64,000 nucleotides of DNA from Sipunculus nudus (Eukaryota > Annelida > Sipuncula > Golfingiida > Sipunculidae): positions 46,081,695-46,145,694 of the forward strand of contig CM049316.1 of the NCBI GenBank assembly GCA_026874595.1, read 5' to 3'. The notes beneath the pieces are model-generated. The model saw nothing but the letters and a program-made list of their open reading frames with translations. It searched no databases and was not told the DNA's origin. The stretch's first letter is position 1. Each line of letters begins with the position of its first letter. The position numbers and the translations under genes were made by a program. Shown one piece after another: positions 1 to 10,900 of this stretch.

Positions 1-157
1 CCAATGTATTTATATACTCATCTTTAATACTCTGGTTCTGACTAGAGAAGATAAAGATGAAAATTACAGTAAATTTATTTGGAATATCAATTAAAGAATG
101 TTGGAAAATCTTAACCGACTCCTGATGATAATGAACCCTCCTTTCAGGACAGACTGT

Positions 158-798
158 TTATTGTATCCCCAGACAAAGTCGGGGGATACTATGTCTTCAT
201 ACCGGTCCCGCCGCCGCATATAAATCTTGTTGGCGCGATAACTCAAAAAATATTTCACGGACCATTACCAAACTTGGTATATGTATAGATATGGGTGAGA
301 GGACGACGCCTATTAAAAATGAGGTCATGACCTTGACTAGGAGTGTCCGTGACCTTGAATAGGTCCAATTTTGGGGAAAATCTCACAAATTCTTAAATAT
401 CTCAAGAAATCTTGCATGGATTGGTCCAAAAATCAAGTTGATGGAAGATCATGGATAGGGTTGTCATGTACCGGAAACAGGTGGCGCCACCTATTATTCT
501 TTACTTGTTTTCGTGCGTTTTGATACCCCCAAAGTTGCTGTTTGACAGTACTGTGAGCATTATAAGTCGAAAACTTTCGGACAGACTTCTTTCATATTAT
601 GCATATACATAGATATGGGTTAGGGAATTATGTTTATTTAAATTTGGGTCATGACCTTTACTATGAGAGTGACCTTTTCTATGAGTGTGGTCTGATATTA
701 ATTGTTGCTGAAGATGGGGGCCTATTCTTAAAGTGGGGGGGGGGGGGGGGGGGGGGATTAATTGTCTGGGGATACTATGGCACCTGCCAAGAAATATC
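158..798 (-). repeat. Dispersed noncoding repeat, copy A (inverted relative to copy B at 58.4-59.0 kb)
   Basis: Read on the minus strand this segment matches 58345-58979 almost end to end: the TATTTCTTGGCA start, the block with the palindrome GGTGGCGCCACC (480-491), the Ca-rich GGTCATGACC-like stretch, and a final CGACTTTGTCTGG end. It has no open frame of note and contains a poly-G run at about 736-755. It is a noncoding dispersed repeat of unknown class. Bases 1-157 hold nothing I recognise. Confidence 0.7.
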
Positions 799-1760
799 TA
801 GTTAAAATACTTACTACCTGAACAACGTAAAAAAAGTTTACAAAACAGCTGTAGGGTCAAACACATTTGTTAAGCATTCGATCACCAGTGTCATCCTGCC
901 AACTAGTCCGATTTAATCGTACTTAGTCCGATTTTTAAGATTTTTGGCAGGAGAAAATCGTAGTACGATTTTTGAATATTCTGGGAAAAGAAATTTCATT
1001 CTGCTAATCAAAACAGGAATTTCCTGTCAGTAAATTCTGATCGAACTTCATGTGTTCATTCGTCATTCATTCATTCCATTACCCCATTAATCCTGAGCGG
1101 TTTAAACTCGATCTATTGTAGCTTGTACTCATTGAGTGGCATACTGTAAACTTCGCGTGTGCATATGCTAATAATGTAACTTTCAACTGTGGCACGAGCA
1201 TGCGATGCAAAACGGAACCGTTGCGAACCAGTTTCTATTTCCTATCGCTGTGTCTGCGCATGAATTGAAATACATGTGTCGACCTTAAATGAGAGCGATT
1301 TCTAGGACACCCTGCGTGGTGAAATGCAGCCGTGAACAAAAGTGCACATATTCTAAACGCAGGTGCGTGACCGCGGCATTCGGTTAATTCTCTTGTGGGC
1401 GAGCTCCATTGAACGATGTATAAACGGGCTGACTGACACGTGCTTGCTGTTAAGTATATGGGAAAACTAATCCTGATGACACCAATGACACCTGACCCAC
1501 ACACCCATTGGATGACTTTAGATCGACGTCATTTGACCCATGCGTCCATTGGTTGACCTCGATTTTATTTGCATAGACGTCATCTGACCTCTGACCCGCC
1601 TTGTGACTGTCACTGTCTGACCGTTGTTGTATTTTGCACGGAAGAAAGTTCCCGCTTCGACGGGCTGGACGTGATACCTATCATCAAAGTGAATCAAAGA
1701 GGAAAATATTTGTCTTTAACTTATCAAACAAATTATTTGCATTCATTAAACGGACCGTAT
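799..1760. other. Intergenic stretch without recognisable gene
   Basis: No protein-like frame or splice structure is visible. The part from about 1190 to 1660 is less AT-rich than its surroundings. Near 1503-1610 a short imperfect direct repeat is present, with two CCATTGG..TGAC blocks each followed by GACGTCAT, which resembles a CRE half. No regulatory role is shown. Confidence 0.5.
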
Positions 1761-1957
1761 CAGGGGCGGATCCAGGATTTAGGAAAAGGGGGGGGGGGGG
1801 GGGTCCAGGACAAATGAAAACCCTAAAAAAAAGGTCCTTAGGTCTCAAAAAAGGGGGGCAAAATTTTGTCTGAAGCCCTTAAAAAACGTTGTTTCTGATG
1901 AAAAAAAGGGGGGGGGGGGGCGTCCGGACCCCCCCCCCCCCCCTGGATCCGCTTCTG
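1761..1957. mobile_element. Short G-rich TIR element (MITE-like), copy 1
   Basis: The element starts CAGGGGCGGATCCAGG and ends with the inverse of CAGAAGCGGATCCAGG, giving 16-bp terminal inverted repeats with two mismatches. It is flanked by a direct repeat CGTAT at 1756-1760 and 1958-1962, consistent with a 5-bp target duplication. The interior has long G and C homopolymers and repeated AAACCCTAAAAAAAGG / GAAAAAAGGGG blocks and no coding capacity. A second copy lies at 47309-47516. The superfamily is not determined. Confidence 0.75.
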
Positions 1958-1962
1958 CGTAT

Positions 1963-3240
1963 GCACTTTAGATGTGCCAGTGTTTACCGTTTGATCCAAA
2001 TCATAAGATAATACCAGGTCTAATAGAGTGCCGGCGATGGCAATAATAAAGTCTGTGAAATTGCCGATTATGGTTTTCGTCTGAAAATACGATGAAAAAT
2101 AAAAATAAATTATTTGTTCGTATTGCCCTTTATACTCAAATTTGGTCCATTTTGTAGGGCATTTCGTTGTCGTGAAACGATTAGACCCAGTCATAGGCCC
2201 GCCCGCTCGTGATATAGTACCGAGATACGCACGTGAGATAGAGGTTCCGGGCGCTTGTTAGCAAATAAAAACGTGTTTTTAACATGTTACGAATTGAATT
2301 ATGGAAGGTTGTCCATTATATTATACAAATATAAAAAAATAGGCCATATGAATAGGCCTGTCGGGTGAACTTATGTTTTTAATAAAGTAGTGACGCAATG
2401 TTGTAGGGTTTAGCATCGATATCAACCTCACACCGTATAGTAAAGAGATCTTTTTAACTACCGTTGACAGCACATTCTTTTACTTTATGGAGAAAAATGC
2501 AGATATTTTAAAAAAAATATGATAGTAATGTGATATTCAGTGAATTTCATTCAAAGTAAATAGTTACGTGTGTCTTAATTTTCAGAGGTTACCCATATGT
2601 TTATAACTTCAGCTGTATATTTATAATTATATTTATAATTATTGTACTGAAGGTGCATAGTATCATCAATTAATGCCCACGACAAGGATTAAGGAATTGA
2701 CTTGGAATTTTATTGTATTTATTTCGTTACGTCTTATATATTAAATTTCGTCTTTAATGTATTTATGGCGTTTTTCTAACATTTTCCTGGACATCTTATT
2801 CAATTTATTTATCAAGTTTTTTTATTCCTTTCCTAGGGAGAAATATCTCTTTTTTATTACACCAATAGACCGATCAGACACTTCTGCAGAATTCACGTTG
2901 TGAAACGTAGTCCGAATTCTCATATTTTTTTAATTAATCTGTATGTTAACTGTTTCTTTACTTTGTTGAAAATTATAAGGCCCTTTAGTTATCTTCTCCT
3001 CATTACCAATTTTCTTTCGAAAAGTAACTAATAGAAATTTTCTTTGAAAAAAAGGTGAACACATTAGGATGGAACAGATCATTATAGCAGTCAAAAGAAA
3101 ACACATGAAACAGACTTTTAAAACGATTTTATTTTTTCTCCTCAGTTTTGGCTATTTGCTAGTCAATTCGGAAATTGCTTAGCACATCCCGCTTATCAAT
3201 TTGAAAAAAGTAATTTGAGCCTTGTAATGATTGAACTTTT
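1963..3240. other. AT-rich intergenic stretch
   Basis: I see no protein-like frame, tandem array or TIR in this 1.3-kb stretch. The start of the LINE remnant may lie in its last part, but no endonuclease motif could be read. Confidence 0.5.
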
Positions 3241-5430
3241 TTTTAGAAAATATGGCAAAAAACAGCTGATTTGGGACCATTTAGTATTAATATGAAAACA
3301 AAGGAAAAATGTAAAATAAATGAACTCAAAAATTAAAACTCTACAAGAGGACCAAACCAAGGACAATCAGATACTCATTGCTACACTCAAGAATGATCTA
3401 GAGAGGATTATGGAGGATAAAACTAGAGGGGCTATATTTAGGAGTAGAGCCAGATGGTTTGAACATGGTGAGAAACCAACAAAGTATGAACTTAGAGAAA
3501 AGAGACTACAACAGAAAAGTGATAAAAAAAATCTTCCTGATGGAACAGTAACTGAGAACCCCGAATGGATTTTATTAGAACAAAAGAAATTTTATGAAAA
3601 GCTCTATGAATCCATGGTTACAGAAAAAACATAACTGTTTTTTTCTTAGAATTTTCCCCTAACGAAAAACTGAATGAGCCGGAGAAAGAAAATTTAGATG
3701 AACAAATTAATGAAAAAGAAATCTTAACAGTCCTAAATTATTTTGCAAAAAAAGAAAGTCATCTAGCCTAGATGGCATTCCAGCAGAATTCTATAAAGTT
3801 TTCTGGGCAGACTTTTAAGAATTACTTATGAACGCACAAAACAGGGTTGTAATAACACTTCTACCAAAAAAAGACAAAAATCTATTAAATCGTATAAACT
3901 GGCGACCAATTACACTTTTGAATACAGTCTACACATTAATCTACAAATTTATTGCAAACAGAATTAAAAAGTACTTCCAAACCTTATAAATGAAGATCAA
4001 ACTGGTATTCATGAAGAGAAGATACATTGGCGAAAGAGAAGATACATTTCCTTCAGACCATCTTTACAGTGTCTGTTAAAAAACAATTACCAGCACAAAC
4101 TCGTTGATATAGAAAGAATTTTAAAATCAACGTCAGGGAGAAGAATGACATCAATGGGGAAAATAGCAGTACTTAAATGTCACGCTTTATCTCAGTTAAC
4201 ATACCTTCTGTCAGTTTTACCTAACCCACGAATAAGTTACCTGAAGAAATTAGATATTATTCTTTACAACTTCATTTGGTCAAATTAACCAGATAAAATT
4301 AAACGCACAATTATTAATTATATGAAAAAGAGGGATTAAATATGGTTAATATACAGACATAGAATAAAGCTTTAAAAATTAGTTGGATTAAAAAAAAATT
4401 TAAGAATGTATGGAGGAATCATATACTAATTATGTTTCCTCTGAAAGCAGACATTTTTAAATGTAACTAAATGTAAATCTAACACACAGAAAACTGTGTG
4501 TCCATTAAAAACCCTTTCTAGAAGGATGTTTTTCATGAATGGTGCAAATTTCATTATCACATATACCAAAAATTAAAACAGAAATCTACAATCAGCTATT
4601 GTGGTATAACTCATTTAAAAATAAATAACAAAATAAGGTTCATACAGAAGCTGTATTCTTCAGGGATCAGGGGAATAAAAGACATACTATGTATTGATGG
4701 AGGCAAAACCAGGTTTTTAAATTATAATGAATTATGAAAAACTAATATACAGATAAAATTCTTATTGTATCAAGGATTAATCAATTGTATACCTACTGAA
4801 TGGAAGAAAACCATACAAATAAACCAGGAAGATAATGATGATCATGTAATATACAAAATAGATTCTTTAACTGGGATTAATACATTAACAAAATATGTGT
4901 ATGGAAAGCTCATAGAACTTTTAGGTTATAAAACTCCATCAAAATCATTAAAAAAGTGGGCATACGAGTTAAATATTGATAACACAGACACAGCTCAGGA
5001 AGTGTACATGAAGCTTAGGAAGACTACAAACTCAGTAAAGTTAAGAATGTTTCAATATCAGTTATTGGACAGAACATTGTATTTAAATGACAGGCTATCA
5101 AAAATGGGAATAGTAGCTGATTCTAAGTGCACTTTCTGTAGAACATAAAATAAAAGTTACATACACCATTTTTGGTCGTGTATTTTTTCAAAGGCATTAT
5201 GGGATGAAATACGTAACTCGTTAACCAAATGTGATAATATATCATAACTTTTACTTTTAATGCAGAAAGTGTAATATTTGGTAACTATTCTGGTTTGATA
5301 GGCAGCGTTATTTTGTTTGTTAAAGATTTATATTAATAAGTCAGTGCAGACAAAAGAAACCGACATTAACGGATGCACGTACTCACCTTCATAAAACAAA
5401 TTATTGAAAATGAAAAAAGTATAGCATGGC
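3240..5430 (+). pseudogene. Decayed non-LTR retrotransposon (Tx1/L1-like LINE), ORF2 remnant
   Basis: Pieces in several plus-strand frames match the L1/Tx1 ORF2 order. At 3430-3630 is the linker with SRARWFEHGEKPTKY and LPDGTVTE, typical just before the reverse transcriptase. At 3771-3812 is DGIPAEFYKVFW (RT motif region), and at 3845-3980 LLPKKDKN, INWRPITLLN and ANRIKKYF. At 4130-4290 the post-RT block has GKIAVLKCHALSQLTYLLSVLP, and 4765-5148 plus downstream codons give the C-terminal region with the cysteine-rich CTFCRT and HHFWSC. The sequence jumps from the early RT motifs to the post-RT region near 4000-4130, so the catalytic [FY]xDD part is deleted. Many stops and frameshifts are present and no endonuclease domain was seen upstream. 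It is inactive. Clade assignment is by motif memory only. Confidence 0.75.
4765..5148 (+). pseudogene. C-terminal fragment of the LINE ORF2
   Basis: This is the longest intact piece of the LINE remnant, 127 codons. It reads like the region after the L1/Tx1 reverse transcriptase: YKIDSLTGINTLTKYVYGKL, then FQYQLLDRTLYLNDRLSKMG, then a CTFCRT zinc-like motif that continues after the stop as SYIHHFWSCIFSKALW. In intact elements these cysteines and histidines lie near the ORF2 C-terminus. It is not a host gene. Confidence 0.7.
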
Positions 5431-5678
5431 AAAACGGTAAAATTGATGCGAATGGCCACTGCTTCAATGTTTTAAAGCTGGAGCGAACGATTCAGTTATG
5501 AAAGCCCAGGTGTCCAGACGTGATGGCGAACTTACCAGGACACACGGGACACTAGTTCTTAAGCAACGAGAAATGTCCAGGAATATGAAGATAGTACACA
5601 GTGGCGTAAATAGGATTTGAAAATACAGGGGGCGCAGCCCTAACGTCGGGAAGGGGGCTGTTCTGCGTCTTTTACACA

Positions 5679-5680
<2 letters not shown>

Positions 5681-5735
<55 letters not shown>
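5681..5735. repeat. (TA)n microsatellite
   Basis: Uninterrupted TA dinucleotides, about 27 repeats. Confidence 0.98.
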
Positions 5736-5736
<1 letters not shown>

Positions 5737-6111
5737 TAATAAATCAAATGTTTTCCAGATTATATTGATATACCCCAAAGCCCTATTTGTAGGAAGCAAG
5801 CATATTTGAACTTGTTGAGACACACTACGTGGCTGTAAAATTGTCTCCTACTAAGCATATAAAATATTTTAGTTCGTGCATTATTATTATTATTATGATT
5901 ATTCTTAGTAATTTTGTAATTTTCTAATTCAAGTTGTTTATTATGTTACCCGTAGGGCCCTAATCTACAAAAATTGCATTATTTGAACAACAGAAAAATA
6001 CATGCATCAACAGTTGTCGTGTTGAAAAGATATTGTAATTTTTCTGTCCCCGCCACAAAGTGGCCGGGGCATATAGTTATACCCATGCCCGTCATTCCGA
6101 AATGAAACAGT
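5736..6111. other. Intergenic, nothing recognised
   Basis: AT-rich sequence with a short (ATT)n run at about 5880. No gene or element is visible. Confidence 0.5.
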
Positions 6112-6330
6112 TGTACTGACTTTTTTCACAATGCCTGCAGATATTGCCCTGGTTTTTGGTGTGTGGGCAGGTAACGACCCGTTACAGATCGAATTCGCGT
6201 TTCGTACCGGTTGACCTACTTTTGACCGTTTTACGGCTCCTAAACATAGAAAATTTCATGAAAAATAGAAAGTTTTATGAAAAAAAAATTTTCATGAAAA
6301 AAATTGCACTGTACAGACTTTTTTTGGCAG
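6112..6330. repeat. Tandem repeat unit flanking the Ty3/gypsy insertion, left part
   Basis: The unit reads TTTTTTCACAATGCCTGCAG, then GCCCTGGTTTTTGG, GGGCAG, TAACGACC, CAGATCGA, TTGACCTACTTTTGACCG, GGCTCCT and AACATAGAAA. The same order recurs twice after the retrotransposon (10598-10900), so the element inserted into a pre-existing array with a period of roughly 180-190 bp. Confidence 0.75.
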
Positions 6331-6447
6331 TGTAGTGTTCAGTAATGGACGTATGTCACGTCTTATGAGCAGGCCAGTCTGCGCTTTATGTTGAACTGAC
6401 CCGAAAAAGGTCATGTGTCACTTCCGTTTTGGAAATAAAGTGTAACA
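6331..6447 (+). repeat. 5' LTR of the Ty3/gypsy element
   Basis: It starts TGTAGTGTTC and ends GGAAATAAAGTGTAACA. It pairs with 10479-10597. AATAAA lies near the 3' end and could serve as the polyadenylation signal. At 117 bp it is unusually short for an LTR. Confidence 0.9.
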
Positions 6448-6545
6448 TGGTGGCAGCGGCGTGTTAAACAGCCAAACAATCAGGGGATGCTTGGATTGAC
6501 AGTGCGTCACCAGTGCCTGTTTACAAAGAACAATAGCTCCGAAGC

Positions 6546-7290
6546 ATGGCAACGACCTTACAGCCGCCAAGTCATTTCTCTTTCGCCCCAGAAGACTGGA
6601 ATGCGTGGATCAGACGACTCGAGCGCTTTCATGAGGCTTCCATGATGGCGGACGCCAGTGATAGCAAAATTAACGGACAACTCGTGAGTCTACTAGTGTA
6701 TCCCAAGGATCTAGGGCTTTGGAGATCTTTAGCGCATTCCAGCTCTCAGACACCGACCCGCGTAAGTTCAGTTTGGTGAAACAGAAATTTCATGAGTACT
6801 TTGTGCCCAAGCGAAACGTGATATTTGAACGTGCGTGCTTCAACCGCAGAACGTAGAAACCGGGTTGTTCGATAGAAACCTTCATAACGGACTTGCATAG
6901 TTTAGCAGAACATTGCGAATATGGAGAATTAAGAGACAGGCTTGTTGTTGGTCTCTGTAATCTAAATATGTCTGAGAAACTGCAAATGCATAATGATTTA
7001 ACGCTAGCAAAAGCAGTCATTATCACCCATCAGTCAGAGCCAGTGGAAACTCAAGCGTCAATTCTCCTAGGGTACACAGGTCACAGACCGTCAGCCGAAG
7101 TCGGGACTATCCGTAAACGGGGACAGCATAAAGTATTTCACCCACCAGCTAAGCAAAAGTCCTGGAAACAAAACCGGCCCCAGTCAGGTAAGACTCCTAA
7201 TCTGTGTCATAGGTGTGGTAAATCACCAGGCCACACAAGTAATACCTGCCCAGCCATGGAAAGTAAATGTAACAAATGAGGTAGGATTGG
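6546..7290 (+). pseudogene. gag: gag of the Ty3/gypsy element, frameshifted
   Basis: The reading starts at ATG 6546 with FSFAPEDWNAWIRRLERF, the common N-terminal Gag motif of these elements. The frame breaks near 6716 and the downstream coding continues in another frame: KRNVIFERACFNRR, then ITDLHSLAEHCEYGELRDRL at about 6880-6960 and MSEKLQMHNDLTLAKAV. A first zinc knuckle CHRCGKSPGHTSNTC lies at 7204-7248. In the second knuckle the codon for the second cysteine is TGA (7277-7279), followed by GRIGHWASCC. Stops and shifts make the gene nonfunctional. Confidence 0.85.
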
Positions 7291-7419
7291 ACACTGGGCT
7301 AGCTGTTGTAAGACTGTCAGTTCTATTGAGTGTTATTCCTGTTTCTAGTGCTAGTGACCCTAAGTTCTCAGGCACCATCGAGGTGAACCATATTGCATGG
7401 CTGCAGGCCATTCGCATAG

Positions 7420-8535
7420 GGGATATCACAAACCCAGTTTAAAGTAGATACGGGTGCCGAGGTGACGGTCATACCTGAGACACTATACCACGGCAAAAAG
7501 AGACAGCTGGGTCCGCTTCAGGAAATAGATAAGTTGCTGTACTCCGTGTCAGGGACTATAAAAACCCTAGGTAAAATACGTACAACCCTGTATAAAGACA
7601 ATCACGCTAGTGAACAGAAGGTCTATGTCATACAAGGCAATACGACTCCTTTACTTGGGTTGCCTGCTACACAGGACCTTGGACTTATTGTCAGAACAGA
7701 CTCTGTTCAAGAGAAATATGCTAACATGTTCTCAGGACTTGGTAATTTCAAGACAGAGTATGACATTGTCTTAGATCCAGCAGCAAAATCATATGCTATT
7801 AAAACGCCTAGACGTATTCCCATCCCTCTCATACCAAAGGTCAAGGCTGAACTTGACAAGATGGAACAGACTGGAGTCATATCTCAAATAACAGAGCCGA
7901 CTGACTGGTGTGCTGGTATGGTGATAGCGCCAAAACAGTCAGGAGACGTTCGTATAGGTGTTGATCTTACACATCTTAATAACAGTGTCAAGAGGGAACC
8001 CCATGTTCTACCAGAATTGGATCACACGTTAGCACAGCTACATGGAGCAAAGATATTCTCCAAAATTTATGCTAATAGTGGCGTTTGGCAATTTCCATTA
8101 TCGCAGAATTCTAGACAACTCACAACATTTCTCACTCCATTTTTGAGCTGGAACACACAGCTGGAACATAACCAAATCCTCGACCAAGTGTTCAGCAAAC
8201 TCAACCAGGCAGGAACAACACTGAATCCCAGTATATGCGAATTCTCAGTGAAACAGGTGAAATTTCTTGGACATATAGTCGACGCTGAAGGGTTCCGACC
8301 CGATCCCGACAAGGTGCAAGCTAAAGAAGAGTTCTCTACACCACAGAATGTCAAGGACATTCAGAGACTGTTAAGTATGGTAAACCATCTTGCAAAGTAC
8401 GTGCCTCATCTAGAAAATGAAACAAAACCACTCCGCGATTTGCATAGCAGTAGAAACGCGTGGCACTGGGGAGACACGCAAGAAACCGCATTCGCACACA
8501 TCAAAGAATTGCTGAAATCGCCAACTGTACTTTAA
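7420..8535 (+). pseudogene. pol: Protease and reverse transcriptase part of pol, RT core deleted
   Basis: The aspartic protease active site reads KVDTGAEVTVIP at 7441-7476. The open frame to 8535 then carries early RT motifs: KVKAELDKMEQTGVI, WCAGMVIAPKQSGDVRIGVD and FSKIYANSGVWQFPL. After TTFLTPF (about 8140) the sequence jumps to the post-catalytic LEHNQILDQVFSKL, so the region with the catalytic xxDD motif is missing. It continues with VKFLGHIVDAEGFRPDPDKV and the connection region WHWGDTQETAFAHIKELL. Loss of the catalytic loop means no polymerase activity. Confidence 0.88.
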
Positions 8536-8548
8536 CAGTTTCATCCCC

Positions 8549-9060
8549 ATGCGAAAAACTGTGATCTCAGCAGATGCCAGCTTTTATTCTCTGGGAGCAG
8601 TACTACGCCAGACACAACGCGATGGCACTCTAGCTCCAATAGCATATGCGTCCAGATCTATGACGGAAACAGAGCAACGATACGCCCAAATTGAGAAAGA
8701 GGCATTAGCCGTTACATTCGTTTTTGAGAAGTTCAGTCAGTACATAACAGGTATGAGGTTCTGTGTGGAGACAGACCACAAACAATTAGTGCTACTTTGA
8801 GCTCTAAGGCTCTGTACGAACTTCTAATCCGCATACAACGTCTTCGTATGAGATTGCTTCGGTTCGATTTTACAATTTCCCATGTGCCCGGTGAAAACCT
8901 CATCACCGCAGATACTCTATCGCGAGCGACTACAGTGAGCAGTGAGAAAGACCTGCAATCAGAAATCAAACTACCAGTATATGTTGATCAGGTATTTCAC
9001 AGCCTTCCTGCTTCTGAACCCAAACTGGTCGAAATCCAGCATGAGCAAGATAATGATGAC
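8549..9060 (+). pseudogene. pol: RNase H part of pol
   Basis: A typical Ty3/gypsy RNase H is present: VISADASFYSLGAVLRQ with the first catalytic Asp, PIAYASRSMTETEQRYAQIE with the catalytic Glu region (IEKEALA), and ETDHKQL with the next Asp. A TGA at about 8798 interrupts the frame, after which LIRIQRLRMRLLRFDFTI and VPGENLITADTLSRA complete the domain. Confidence 0.85.
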
Positions 9061-9139
9061 AAGTAATTCGCTGGCCAGATTAGCGTAACACAGCACACAA
9101 GCATGCTCCATACTTCAAACAGGCCAGTACACTAACCAT

Positions 9140-10190
9140 CGTAAATGGGGTGCTTATAAAAGGAGACAGATTAGTAATCCGTCTTAGCATGCATAAAGAC
9201 ATTCTTGCCCGTCTACACCATGGACATCTAGGCATCACTAAATGCAGATAAGTGCAGTGTTTGGTGGCCTGGTATAGGCAGTGAGATTGAACAAACAGTT
9301 AGTAATTGCATAACTTGCCTGAAAGAGGGATCAGACCGAGCTGAACCACTAAATCCTCCGAGTTTCCAGACCGTCCATGGCAAATACTCGCATCTGATAT
9401 CTGTAAAGTAGATGGACAGAGTAAGCTTGTGGTTATTGACCATTATTCCAGATACATAGAAATGGCTTTACTTCAGTCAATGTCATCAGCCAATGTTATA
9501 TCTTATCTGAAGTCACAAGAGATGACCACTTTCGCCCAGGAATACGTATTTGTACTACAAACAAGCAGCCCATACTACCCTTAGAGTAATGGCGAGGCAG
9601 AACGCGCGCTACTAACACTTCCGTCCACTCCGCTACATGATGGTTACAATCCAGCAGAACTACTCATGGGTCGCAAGCTGCGTACCACAGTACCAATACA
9701 TCCACTGAACCTACAACCGTGTCTGCCAGATACACAACAGTTAGAGGTGCGTGAAAAATCATACCGTGAAAAACAAACCCATAATTAAAATCGGAGACTC
9801 AGAGCTAAAACCCTGCCGACATTGAGCGCCCGAACCTCCGTGTGGATAAAAAATCGCCGCGAGTCTGGAACTCTGCTTCCTCCAGCATCCAATACCCGTA
9901 CATACCGGATACGTACACCAAACGGTACATCTCGTCGTAATCGCCGGCAACTAACTTTGCTTCCCCCGGGGAGGAGGCAGGAGACGCGCAACCAGTGGTC
10001 GCCCACACGTTGCCGTCAGTACTGGTTAATCTTCCGACATCAGTTGAACCAACAGCACATCCCACCGATGGCCAGACCAGCGATGGTACTACAAACCCAG
10101 ACACGCCTAACCAGAGAGTGGTTACGGCAGAGAACCAGTCACAGAGACTTTAGATGGTTCAAGTCAATCTACAGAGACTTTAGTTAGTTC
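9140..10190 (+). pseudogene. pol: Integrase part of pol, fragmented
   Basis: Pieces of the HHCC zinc-binding domain are visible (LHHGHLGITKCR near 9214-9250, then CITCLKEG near 9308-9330). The catalytic core is mostly lost: only the end survives, SSPYYP followed by a stop and SNGEAERA near 9566-9605. The C-terminal part continues with GYNPAELLMGRKLRTTVP, and from 9822 the end domain with VWIKNRRESGTLLPP and YRIRTPNGTSRRNRRQL. It is interrupted by several stops. Confidence 0.82.
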
Positions 10191-10478
10191 AAGTCAGTCT
10201 ACAGGGACTTTAGTTAGTACAAGGCCTAAGCGGCACATAAAGAGACCAGAAAGACTCATTGAATCTCAATAATTTTATTAAGAACCGCGCATCATACATT
10301 CAGTATTGTTTTATTAGTACATAAGGCAGAGCTAAAATTTCAAGTACACGAGACCGCATAAACAGCGTTTCATTTATCTCCATTAAGCTCTGCAAGAACA
10401 CTGGTTCTAAAGGCCACATGTATTTTAAGGACTTGGTGTATTATCATTTAAATGTGTTTATCCCTAAAAGGGGGAGAT

Positions 10479-10597
10479 GTAGTTTTCAGTAACGGACTTA
10501 TGTCACGTCATATGAGGAGGTGCCAGTCTGCGTCTTTATGTTGACCTGACCAGAGAAAGATCATATGTCACTTCCGTTTTGGAAATAAAGTGTAACA
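10479..10597 (+). repeat. 3' LTR of the Ty3/gypsy element
   Basis: It starts TGTAGTTTTC and ends AAATAAAGTGTAACA, directly after the polypurine tract. By eye it differs from the 5' LTR at about 10 sites plus two short insertions. Confidence 0.9.
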
Positions 10598-10900
10598 GGC
10601 AGTGTGACATTTTGTGTGAGGGCAGATAATGACCAGTTACAGATCGAGTTTTTGTTTCGTCCCATTTGACCTACTTTTGACCGTTTGACTACTCCTGAAC
10701 ATAGAAACTTTCATGAAATATAGAAATTTTCATAACAATTAAATGCATATGTACCGACTTTTTTTCGCAATGCCTGCAGATACTGCCCTGATTTTTATGA
10801 GTGGGTGGATAATGACCAGTGACAGATCGATGTTTGCGTTTCGTCCAGGTTGACCTATTTTTGAACATTTGACGGCTCCTGAACATATTAAAAAATTACA
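10598..10900. repeat. Tandem repeat units flanking the Ty3/gypsy insertion, right part
   Basis: Two more copies of the 6112-6330 unit follow the element: CAGATCGA, TTGACCTA, TTTTGA, GGCTCCTGAACAT, and CGCAATGCCTGCAGATACTGCCC at about 10768. The second is truncated near 10890. Confidence 0.75.

Larger units (their letters stand above)
6331..10597 (+). mobile_element. Ty3/gypsy LTR retrotransposon with both LTRs, defective
   Basis: Two LTRs of 117 and 119 bp (TGTAGT...TGTAACA) bound 4.27 kb. A direct repeat GGCAG flanks the element at 6326-6330 and 10598-10602. The sequence starting TGGTGGCAGC directly after the 5' LTR (6448) is a plausible primer-binding site, and AAAAGGGGGAGA before the 3' LTR (10467-10478) is the polypurine tract. 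Internal order on the plus strand is gag, zinc knuckles, protease, RT, RNase H, integrase, which is the normal Ty3/gypsy order. It resembles Mag/K02A2.6-like elements. Frameshifts, stops and deletions in RT and integrase make it dead. By eye the LTRs differ at about 10 positions plus two small indels, so the insertion is old. Confidence 0.92.
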
